From: Haliclystus octoradiatus
Lineage: Eukaryota > Cnidaria > Staurozoa > Stauromedusae > Haliclystidae
Length of the DNA: 64,000 nt
NCBI GenBank assembly: GCA_916610825.1
Contig: OU744450.1
Location: forward strand, 27,696,350 to 27,760,349
Direction: 5' to 3'
How positions within the stretch are numbered: position 1 is the stretch's first letter; each line of letters opens with the position of its first letter. Below are positions 23,701 to 31,258 of this stretch, in pieces. The notes under the pieces are model-generated. The model worked only from the letters and a program-made list of their open reading frames with translations. It ran no database searches and had not been told where the DNA came from. A program made the position numbers and the translations under genes.

Positions 23701-26700
23701 ACCTATTAATTTATGATTAAAAATATTTTCGTAGCAAAACTCCGAAAAGTTTATAAAGTGCTAATATCTGTTGAGTGATTTTACGAAAACCAGATTGAAA
23801 TGTGAGTAAATTATGAAGAGACAGATAATAGTTAAATTGCATATATACAGCTTCTTCTAAAAGTTTCGAGATAACAGGGAATACGGAGATTGGGTGATAG
23901 TTTGTTCTCTCAGTGATGGTATCTCTCTTGTGCAATGGAGAAACCTTTTGAGTTGAGCAGTTTTGAGTGTTGCTGTGTATCTAAATTTTTTAAATTGCGT
24001 GTCTTGTAAGTTTGTGGCTATGTACAGGTTTATGAGAAATAGTGTTATAAATTAAATAGTTCATTTGGTGATCAGCCAATATATCGAAAGTGACGCCTGT
24101 TTTGATTTGATCGATGTCTAGATTAGAAATAGCTAAGTCAATGCAGGTGGATGATGAGCCAGTAATTCATGTGGGGGAGGTAATGTGTTGATTAAAACTG
24201 TTTTCTGTTAGGATTGAGGTTAACTTCTTTGTTAAGGATGAATTGATATTAAGTGTGTTAATATTAAAATCTCCTAAAATTACGCTTGATTTATTGTTAT
24301 GGTCTAAATAACCTAAAAATTGGAAAATTCGTCTAGATAATCTATGTGTGGGTGTGGATGCCTATATATACGTGTAATAAATAAATTGTTTCGAGTGTGT
24401 GGTATTTGGAGTTCTATTGTAGTACTCATTAAATTAAAATCATTGTATGTAGTTGGAACTTTAAAGGGGCAAAATTGACCGGCGACCGCTGCGAGCTCAA
24501 GTTGAATTTATGCTTAGTGTAATTGAACGGTCTCGCTTTGAAACTATTGTTATACGCAGGCCTTATTTGTTATAAATTCATGTCAACAATGAACATTGTG
24601 TTATAAACAATAAACATGCACGTGATCCTAAGTGCGTAGCGCCTGCCGGTCATTTTTGCTCCTTTAAATAAACATTCTAATTTTACATAAATTAAAGCTC
24701 CTTGTTTGCCAACAAATTGACCCGCTGTTATCGTACCTGATGGGAGAATTGTAGCCATCCAGAGATATGAGGTGGTCTGGTATCTCAGGCGATAGCCAGG
24801 TCTCAGTCAAACAGAGGACGTGTGGGCAGCGCTCCGCGATGAAATGAATGATGTTATCGAAGTACTCCTCCTTGCCCAGAATTGAGATGGCAGATCTTCA
24901 AGCCACTGGTGTCAAGTGTAGACCTCTCCACCATCCACGCCTCCAGAAGTACCATCAGGACCAGTGTTAGTTTCAATGTCTCCAGCGAGAAGCAATATTG
25001 AATGCTAATTATAGTTAACTAGAAAAAGGACAAATGTAATATATCCTTCGGCCCAATTTTGTTACTATTGAAAAGCTGTATTTAATGGTTTAATGCTATA
25101 TATAGTATGGATTTCAGAATCAAAAAGCTTTTGGTAACATAAACGGTATATAATAAAGATTGGATTAGTAGGCCTAGATCCCTATCCCTGTTAGATTAGA
25201 TTATCATCGATTAGATTAGTGTGATGTAATTTAAATCTATTGCATCTCTCAAGTTATTTAAAGCAGCAATTAATGAACAATTACACCTTAAATGCCGACA
25301 AATCCCAAATAAACATGTTTGAAATTTCCTTCAATTTGAAATATTTTTATAGTACCAATTATTGTTATTAAAGTTAGTTTATTTATACAGTAGTTACATA
25401 TATTACTTCTTCATATTCATGGGACTAAAGGCTTTTCCAAAAATTATGTAAATCAAATCTAGCATGTAAAGATTAATCATTCATTAATCCACTGTTTGTA
25501 ATTATGTATGTAACTATTTTAATTTTATTATGTATGAGCCCTTCGAAAAATGCCAAACGGCTTAAAGGCTTCTCCATAAATGATGATGATGATGATGATC
25601 GTGTTGTTCCTGTTGCTAGATACGTTAAACTACGTACTTGTACTACGCTAAACTCGTATGGATATGTTTAAAGTACGTACTTAAATTTTAATGGACCTGC
25701 CTATTTGGATTTTCTGACAAATTTTGCTTATATACTAAATGTCAACAAAATTGTACGGGTGAGAGTCAAACTGTGCGATTGAATGACACCTGTGCTGTAG
25801 GGTAATAAAATGTGTTCATTCAATCAAATCATTTGTACATCGATTTTTCATTACAAATGTGATGCCACAAATGAAAATTCCTAATTTGATCAAGACCTTT
25901 CATAACATTAACTTATGTGTAAGAAAGTAATGTAAAAGTGTTTCTAAATGTCTGTTCTGATGTGGTAGTTATTATAATGGTGCACAGTTTGATACAAGTT
26001 CATAGGAAACTGTTCGCCAATTGTTTAGTTTCTACATCGTTTCTATAAAATGGATCCGGCATTGGGAATGCAGGAGAAGCTACTTTTGGGACGGTAATTG
26101 ATTATTTTTTGGTGGGAGGTCATGATTTTGCAAGTGACTTTTCAATGCCCTCTGTGATAATTTTGCTAATGATTCTATCAAGTCACGTAAATGTTGTTTT
26201 GTTTGTATCAAACATTGTTTCTACTGTTATTTGTTCACAGTGTTCTGTGAACGTCGCATGTTTACTGTGCTACTTCATGCTGTTTTTCTTCATAAGTGGT
26301 GATCCAAAAGTGGTGTACCAGTTGATTTTTGTTTGAACTTTACCGCTTCCTGTGAGAAGAGCTGTGACATTCTGTTCTGAGAATCCGTAATAGGAAGACT
26401 TTTTAATTCGAAATCTGCAAAGTTTTTACTGCAAATTATTATTTGTCGACATACGCGTATTTATAAAACCACCAAAATATATTTGGTTTACAAATGCGAT
26501 GTTCAAGATTATATTATCTTCATATTTAATATATTTTTCATATTTATGGTGCTCAAAAACAATATATCATTGATAGATAGATTATTATTTTCTTTCGATA
26601 AAGTCATGATAAAATATAAAAATGGCAAAGAATACTCAAATGTGATCACAACAGTATTTTATTAATTTATTTGAATTTAACGTAAAACGTAATACTACAC

Positions 26701-28986
26701 CACCGCTATGTAATTGTTGTGATACGATTACTAACCAGGGTTACTTAGCAACAGGCAGGAAACAATAAGAAATTCATACAGAAACCCCTTGGAAAGGACG
26801 AAAACATTCCAAATTCGAAATGGTACGCCTCACGAAAGTACGGCGTATGTTCCAACTGCTTTTTCAGGCGTACCGGTACGGCTGTTTTCAGTTTGATCAG
26901 CTATACTTTCGATTTTGAGTCGACCCAAATATTAATCGCCGTACTTTGCCAGATTATACGCCGTACCCGTACTTTCAGGTGTGCCGATCCATTTTTGATG
27001 GATCGCCTCTCGAAAGTACGACGTATAACCTAGGGGTGAGTTACCCCTGATCTATAGCCACATCCAGAGCCATCTATTTATAAGAGTTGGGACACGCAAT
27101 TTTGGTGGCTTGAAAATCGCCATAACTCATGATATTATTTTCGCGCGCTTTATTCAAATTTCGCGTGGCTGGGTTTGACGGAACGAAAATGGCATCCATA
27201 AAAACACTTGACTAGCATCTGTCCAATGGGAGCTTAGAGCGGCACATTGGGTGTCATGTGACTCTTGTTTGCGACTTAGTTCAAGAATCATACTATTGAT
27301 CTAATCCATTCAGAAAATAAATATTTTATTGTTTTATTGTTGCTGATAAATTTCTATAGCAAAGTTCTGTAATAGCATGACTGCTTCAAATTCATCATAC
27401 AGCACTAATTCCGACAGAATAAACCTACTCAATCCAATCTGAAACTACCAATCTTAAATCTCTATCTGAGTACATCCAGATAGGATTGCTACCCAAGGAT
27501 TGATACGACAGTACCTAGATTGGTGTCACTTTTGACTTCTTGATTTTATTTGCAGGACGAGAATGTGATGAGATTGGAAATGGAATTCATTTTTTTGAGG
27601 TGCTTTTGGAGAGAAAAGAAATTTCAAGTGAAAATGTCACACCACTAGTATTCATGTTCGAGGCTATACAAAGGCTGGATCTAGTAGACATTGTTGCAAA
27701 TTACGAGATGCAACTATCATCGCTACCACAGAAAAACCTCGCACCAGGTATGTAGGATAGTAATTATTAAGTTATTAGCCTATTTTTTATTACTTTAAAA
27801 TGTTTTTTTGTTTGTTTTGCTTATTTCAGTTGACCATGGTTATGAAAGAAGAAGTCCATCAAATTTAAAAGTGAAATTGCAATCAAACAAGAAACGGACA
27901 CCAACAAATGCAGCAAAGAACCTTCGAGGGCCTGATTATTTTGCAACAACATCGGCCTCTAAAGTCACAAAAATCAAATCAGTTGAAAGAAGTTTTTCTG
28001 ATGAATGTAGCCCCACATCGCCTCTCAGAACAGAACTGGAGTTCGCTACCAGAGAAACAAGCGTTAACAATTCATTGTTAGCAGTAGAAATGTCTGAACA
28101 GGACGATGTCCAGTTATACGAACCGACAGGATTACAGGCACATACGAGCTATGCCCAATCTACTGATGTTTATGCACGGATTAACAACGGCAGAGGACTT
28201 TGCGTGATTGTTAACAATAAAACCTTTAATGGTAGCAATGGCCTAAAAGATCGACCATATAGCGACCACGATAAAACCATGTTGCGTGAGACATTTAAAT
28301 GGCTCCGATTTGATGTGACCATAAAGGAAGACCTCTCTTCGACTAGAATAAAAGATTATTTAAAGGAAGTGTCAGAAAAGGACTTTTCTATGTATGACTA
28401 CTTTGTTTGTGTACTACTTAGTCATGGATGCGAAGAAGGCATTTATGGAGTGGATGGTAACCCTGTTGAATTGCAAACACTTTTAAATCAATTTACAACT
28501 ACCGCCTGTGAAGGGCTTGCAGATAAACCAAAGATGTTTTTTGTACAAGCATGTCAGGGTAATGCTGACTACGCTGACGTAAAAACTGATGCCAAAAGAC
28601 ATTCAAAGGCATCTATTCCTGGAGATGACTTCTTGATTGGATATGCAACAATTCACGGTTATAATTATATGCCATCATGTGCCTTTATAATCAATCCTAT
28701 CTGATTAATTATCTCAATTAGTAATTATTTTAATCAATCCCAACTTATTAATTATCTGTTGATAGGTTGCCGAAGTTTCAGCTACGAGAATGATGCTGAC
28801 GCTGGCAGTATTTACATCAGTGCGCTTTGTGAAGTACTTAAAGAAAGAGCTCACAGCGAAGATATTTTGTCCATTTGTACATTGGTCAATGAAAATGTCA
28901 TACAACGTATGAAAAATAACGGCGATAACCAAAGAGCCCATCCTGAGACATCTTTGTCGAAGAAAGTGCGCTTCAGTCCTCTATGA
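14634..28986 (+). CDS. Caspase A: single-DED caspase lacking the canonical p10 S1 arginine, four exons
   Basis: Joined exons are 14634-14742, 27556-27747, 27830-28657 and 28766-28986, giving 449 codons plus stop. All introns are phase 1. Residues 1 to about 90 form a DED with CFLAGM (FL patch) and RLDL (RxDL). A Ser/Thr/Lys-rich linker of about 110 residues follows, then p20 with His299 in LLSHG and Cys342 in QACQG, then p10. The p10 reads [19 protein letters not shown] where family members read S-[WY]-R-N/S...GSWFI. The S1 arginine is replaced by Glu384 (or Asn385 in an ungapped alignment) and the conserved Trp is Ile. The C-terminus KKVRFSPL resembles the end of caspase-8. The role could be an active protease with changed specificity or a FLIP-like modulator. 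The first intron is 12.8 kb and full of transposons. The ATG has a good context. Exons were deduced without transcripts. Confidence 0.85.
14801..14948. mobile_element. MITE-like hairpin, about 148 bp, in caspase A intron 1
   Basis: Near-perfect inverted repeats of about 45 bp share CCAACCGGGACCCAAAGTCA and GTAGATAGATCATATATTTC, separated by about 54 bp. It sits 60 bp after the exon 1 donor. It is too small to encode a transposase. No target-site duplication was clearly resolved. Confidence 0.65.
14960..15244 (-). pseudogene. LINE copy 1, 3' part (separated from its body by the hAT)
   Basis: The minus strand reads the C-terminal RT-ORF region (HFNMLVL...[14 protein letters not shown] with frame damage) and a 3' UTR ending in a (ATG)n tail, which appears as (ATC)n at 14960-14978. 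The sequence continues into 18459-19620 once the hAT is removed. The related LINE copy 2 at about 22680-22745 is uninterrupted at the same point and supports this. Confidence 0.8.
15245..18458 (+). mobile_element. hAT DNA transposon, 3214 bp, apparently complete
   Basis: The terminal inverted repeats are CAGGGCTTCCAACC on the left and CAGAGCTTCCAACC (reverse complement of the right end). It carries a full-length transposase gene. It is inserted in LINE copy 1. The flanks TGTAAATG (15237-15244) and ACTAAATG (18460-18467) are an imperfect 8-bp target-site duplication, offset by one base on the right. CAG-starting ends and 8-bp duplications are hallmarks of hAT elements. The inner ends also contain short inverted sequence such as CTCCCGATTTAATCGGGAG. 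An intact ORF and ends suggest recent activity, so it may still be autonomous. Confidence 0.88.
15617..18102 (+). CDS. hAT transposase with one intron
   Basis: Exons 15617-15914 and 16178-18102 join into 740 codons without a stop. The donor is G|GTAAAT and the acceptor TTTTGCAG. The product is the cut-and-paste transposase of the surrounding element and acts in the nucleus on the CAG-type ends. Residues 78-104 form a BED-like zinc finger (Cys78, Cys81, His98, His104). The second His comes from exon 2, so splicing is needed to build the finger. The RNase H-like core has candidate acidic residues Asp213 (MIDGTNDSS), Asp283 ([10 protein letters not shown]) and Glu668 or Glu669 ([10 protein letters not shown]), with CHCH at 311-314 and a C-terminal dimerisation region around [11 protein letters not shown]. 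The ATG follows a short 5' UTR. An acidic Ser/Asp-rich N-terminus and a KKKK patch precede the finger. The 75-codon in-frame extension upstream of exon 2 (15952-16177) is intron. Confidence 0.88.
18459..19620 (-). pseudogene. LINE copy 1 body: reverse transcriptase, frameshifted and 5'-truncated
   Basis: Read on the minus strand: RT palm motifs [23 protein letters not shown] and [14 protein letters not shown] (19120-19620), then YADDTLLY at about 19147-19124 in a shifted frame, thumb sequence [16 protein letters not shown] (18876-19082), and [11 protein letters not shown] and [15 protein letters not shown] (18515-18829). These are the motifs of the CR1/L2-jockey group of LINEs, whose RT copies the element's RNA at the nicked target. 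Frameshifts, the 5' truncation and the hAT insertion make it non-functional. It lies antisense to caspase A in intron 1. Confidence 0.88.
19621..19706 (-). repeat. Fragment with (TGATA)n tail, probable LINE 3' end
   Basis: ATGATATGATATGATATGAT at about 19627-19646 is followed by non-coding sequence up to the (ATC)n tail of LINE copy 2. A short repeated pentamer at the boundary resembles a LINE tail. The family is unclear. Confidence 0.35.
19707..19836 (-). repeat. LINE copy 2, 3' tail
   Basis: It starts with ATCATCATCATCATCATTTA, then TTCAGAAAC...AGGACTGATTTA, closely similar to the tail of LINE copy 1 at 14960-15030. The fold-back element begins where this similarity ends, so it separates the tail from the copy 2 body that resumes at about 22556. 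Confidence 0.6.
19837..22101. mobile_element. Fold-back DNA element, about 2265 bp, with 390-bp inverted ends
   Basis: The left arm 19837-20226 and right arm 21712-22101 are inverted copies starting TAGACTGGTCC and sharing long stretches such as AAGTTATCTTTGCTATAACA, GAAAAGCGTAGATTCCGCTG and AGCCGCTTTTGCGGTGG. The interior holds further inverted pairs: 20741-20775 with about 21600-21640, 21409-21430 with 21546-21568, and a central palindrome TCCGCACGTCAA/TTGACGTGCGGA (21469-21495). No transposase is encoded. The 83- and 93-codon frames inside have no known motif. It is embedded in LINE copy 2. The superfamily is not determined, though TA-rich flanks would fit a TA target. Confidence 0.8.
22113..22516 (+). 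repeat. Dispersed repeat family 2, copy 3 (longest)
   Basis: The start contains a tandem duplication of about 60 bp of the TCGCCCT..CAAAGGCACCCGTAC...CTCTATTTCTAG segment (22131-22225). The part matching 6783-6951 runs to about 22337. Further unique sequence to about 22516 includes a 115-codon frame with no recognisable domain. It lies directly beside the fold-back element and inside the LINE copy 2 interval. The reverse strand gives [19 protein letters not shown] readings repeated across copies, so the family may derive from a coding transposon. Confidence 0.6.
22556..25010 (-). pseudogene. LINE copy 2 body: AP-endonuclease and reverse transcriptase, decayed
   Basis: Read on the minus strand from about 24990: LKICHLN, then [20 protein letters not shown] (AP-type endonuclease), [20 protein letters not shown] near 24280, and [13 protein letters not shown] near 24130. 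The region between endonuclease and RT is largely deleted (about 23990). The RT then reads [16 protein letters not shown] (23935-23717), a frame-damaged palm, YADDTLLYV (about 23419-23398), [20 protein letters not shown] and [15 protein letters not shown] (23348-22908), and the C-terminus to about 22680. It belongs to the same group as LINE copy 1 but to a distinct subfamily. A 209-bp MITE interrupts the endonuclease. Frameshifts and stops show it is dead. Confidence 0.88.
24460..24668. mobile_element. MITE with TTAA target, inserted in the LINE endonuclease
   Basis: The ends are inverted repeats of about 24 bp: TTTAAAGG(G/A)GCAAAA followed by (T/A)TGACCGGC. TTAA occurs at both borders, consistent with a TTAA duplication as made by piggyBac-type transposases. 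LINE endonuclease coding sequence ([13 protein letters not shown] on one side, [13 protein letters not shown] on the other) resumes across it. It is short and non-coding, and the 62-codon minus-strand frame at 24570-24758 spans its border. Confidence 0.65.
25019..25163 (+). repeat. Dispersed repeat family 1, copy 2
   Basis: Matches 809-959 in the same orientation. It lies just beyond the 5' end of LINE copy 2 (the LINE being on the minus strand). Confidence 0.6.
25360..25598 (+). repeat. LINE 3' end with (ATG)n tail, plus strand
   Basis: The segment ends in CTTCTCCATAAATGATGATG and further ATG units to 25598. The preceding sequence (GCCCTTCGAAAAATGCCAAA, CGGCTTAAAGG) looks like a LINE 3' UTR. 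No RT codons remain. The left border is approximate. Confidence 0.5.
25600..26820. other. Caspase A intron 1, no further gene seen
   Basis: AT-rich intronic sequence. The frames at 26109-26336 and 26483-26665 are hydrophobic, low in complexity and have no motif. A short ATG frame with a following GT at 26049-26095 ([14 protein letters not shown]) could be an alternative first exon but has no support. Confidence 0.45.
26823..27040. repeat. Cluster of CGAAAGTACGGCGTA direct and inverted copies
   Basis: Direct copies lie at about 26830-26850 (ACGAAAGTACGGCGTA) and 27008-27028 (TCGAAAGTACGACGTATA). An inverted copy lies at about 26960-26985 (ACGCCGTACCCGTACTTTCA), and partial units (GGCGTACCGGTACGGC, CGCCGTACTTTG) lie between. 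The inverted pair around 26956-27030 can form a stem. It may be a decayed MITE or local rearrangement. Confidence 0.45.
27041..27555. other. Caspase A intron 1, 3' end
   Basis: No gene was seen. The interval ends in the exon 2 acceptor TGATTTTATTTGCAG. Confidence 0.5.
27556..27747 (+). CDS. Caspase A exon 2: second half of the DED
   Basis: The acceptor is ATTTGCAG and the donor G|GTATGT. It encodes [20 protein letters not shown] and then [19 protein letters not shown], matching DED helices 4-6 with the RxDL motif (RLDL) intact. Confidence 0.85.
27830..28657 (+). CDS. Caspase A exon 3: linker and p20 subunit
   Basis: The acceptor is TTATTTCAG. The first part encodes a polar linker ([17 protein letters not shown] and onward). 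The p20 domain starts at [13 protein letters not shown], with KDRPYSDHD in the place of the p20 S1-arginine loop, [14 protein letters not shown] and FFVQACQGN. The inter-subunit segment contains Asp residues ([10 protein letters not shown]) that may be maturation sites. The donor G|GTTATA is weak. Reading through it gives a stop at 28702-28704. Confidence 0.85.
28658..28765 (+). other. Caspase A intron 3 (108 bp, retained-intron candidate)
   Basis: A short AT-rich intron between the p20 and p10 exons. It carries two partial copies of AATCAATCC...ATTAATTATCT. It has a weak donor (GTTATA) and the acceptor TTGATAG. Retention would end the protein shortly after [12 protein letters not shown], giving a DED-p20 product without p10. 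Confidence 0.5.
28766..28986 (+). CDS. Caspase A exon 4: divergent p10 subunit
   Basis: Encodes [38 protein letters not shown], a charged stretch, and [10 protein letters not shown] at the C-terminus. ALCEVLKE and [13 protein letters not shown] match the p10 helices, so membership is clear. The usual S-[WY]-R motif is absent (SYEN). Confidence 0.85.
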
Positions 28987-29052
28987 TTTTATATGTGTGG
29001 AGCCGTTCAAAGGATTTGGTTGTAATATATCCTGATCTTAAATAGTAATTGA

Positions 29053-29058
29053 AATAAA
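29053..29058 (+). terminator. Candidate poly(A) signal of caspase A
   Basis: AATAAA lies 67 bases after the stop codon, upstream of the satellite edge. It is a plausible signal, but such hexamers are common in AT-rich DNA. Confidence 0.45.
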
Positions 29059-29206
29059 CTACAGCCTAGCACAAACTATATATAGGTAGACAATCAAAAT
29101 CAGATCCCTTTCTAGATAATCTTGTAATTAGAATAATGTTAATTTATTCATATCAATAACTATAATTCATATATATTCACTCTTGTATTATAAATTTCTG
29201 ATGAAT
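29059..29206. other. Transition between caspase A and the satellite
   Basis: About 150 bp of unique AT-rich sequence without features, before the first satellite monomer begins near 29207. Confidence 0.5.
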
Positions 29207-31258
29207 ATTTTATTATAAAACATCAATGATGAATAACACTTGCCGTAATGATTAATAATAATGATTACATCATACTTAATTAAACTGAGATGATTTAATA
29301 TACGATTCAATTTATATGTAAAATATATCACTTTTTATAGTAGATTTAAATATCTATATACAATTTATTATAGGATTGATGAAAGTATTTAACTGAAAAG
29401 AGAAAAGAAAGACAAGGAAATAGGTAATATATAATTAGTATTATTTTATTATAAAACATCAATGATGAATAACACTTGCCGTAATGATTAATAATAATGA
29501 TTACATCATACTTAATTAAACTGAGATGATTTAATATACGATTCAATTTATATGTAAAATAAATCACTTTTTATATTAGATTTAAATATCTATATACAAT
29601 TTATTATAGGATTGATGAAAGTATTTAACTGAAAAGAGAAAAGAAAGACAAAGAAATAGGTAATATATAATTAGTATTATTTTATTATAAAACATCAATG
29701 ATGAATAACACTTGCCGTAATGATTAATAATAATGATTACATCATACTTAATTAAACTGAGATGATTTAATATAAGATTCAATTTATATGTAAAATAAAT
29801 CACTTTTTATATTTGATTTAAATATCTATATACAATTTATTATAGGATTGATGAAAGTACTTAACTGAAAAGAGAAAAGAAAGACAAAGAAATAGGTAAT
29901 ATTTAATTAGTATTATTTTATTATAAAGCATCAATGATGAATAACACTTGCCGTAATGATTAATAATAATGATTACATCATACTTAATTAAACTGAGATG
30001 ATTTAATATACGATTCAATTTATATGTAAAATAAATCACTTTTTATATTAGATTTAAATATCTATATACAATTTATTATAGGATTGATGAAAGTACTTAA
30101 CTGAAAAGAGAAAAGAAAGACAAAGAAATAGGTAATATATAATTAGTATTTTTTTATTATAAAGCATCAATGATGAATAACACTTGCCGTAATGATTAAT
30201 AATAATGATTACATCATACTTAATTAAACTGAGATGATTTAATATACGATTCAATTTATATGTAAAATAAATCACTTTTTATATTTGATTTGAATATCTA
30301 TATACAATTTATTATAGGATTGATGAAAGTACTTAACTGAAAAGAGAAAAGAAAGACAAAGAAATAGGTAATATATAATTAGTATTATTTTATTATAAAG
30401 CATCAATGATGAATAACACTTGCCGTAATGATTAATAATAATGATTACATCATACTTAATTAAACTGAGATGAATTAATATACGATTCAATTTATATGTA
30501 AAATAAATCACTTTTTATATTAGATTTAAATATCTATATACAATTTATTATAGGATTGATGAAAGTACTTAACTGAAAAGAGAAAAGAAAGACAAAGAAA
30601 TAGGTAATATATAATTAGTATTATTTTATTATAAAACATCAATGATGAATAACACTTGCCGTAATGATTAATAATAATGATTACATCATACTTAATTAAA
30701 CTGAGATGATTTAATATACGATTCAATTTATATGTAAAATAAATCACTTTTTATATTAGATTTAAATATCTATATACAATTTATTATAGGATTGATGAAA
30801 GTATTTAACTGAAAAGAGAAAAGAAAGACAAAGAAATAGGTAATATATAATTAGTATTATTTTATTATAAAACATCAATGATGAATAACACTTGCCGTAA
30901 TGATTAATAATAATGATTATATCATACTTAATTAAACTGATATGATTTAATATACGACTCAATTTATATGTAAAATAAATCACTTTTTATAGTAGATTTA
31001 AATATCTATATACAATTTATTATAGGATTGATGAAAGTATTTAACTGACTAAAAGAGAAAAGAAAGACAAAGAAATAGGTAATATATAATTAGTATTATT
31101 TTATTATAAAACATCAATGATGAATAACACTTGCCGTAATGATTAATAATAATGATTACATCATACTTAATTAAACTGAGATGATTTAATATACGATTCA
31201 ATTTATATGTAAAATAAATCACTTTTTATAGTAGATTTAAATATCTATATACAATTTA

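Noticed and set aside
10355..26030. Shared short segment CATAGGAAACTGT(G/T)CGCCA near 10360 and 26002
   Set aside because: The match is only about 25 bp with no further similarity on either side, too little to define a repeat family.
26049..26095. Possible alternative first exon of caspase A ([14 protein letters not shown] followed by GT)
   Set aside because: It has no DED-like pattern and no sequence support beyond an ATG and a GT. Exon 1 at 14634 gives a complete DED.
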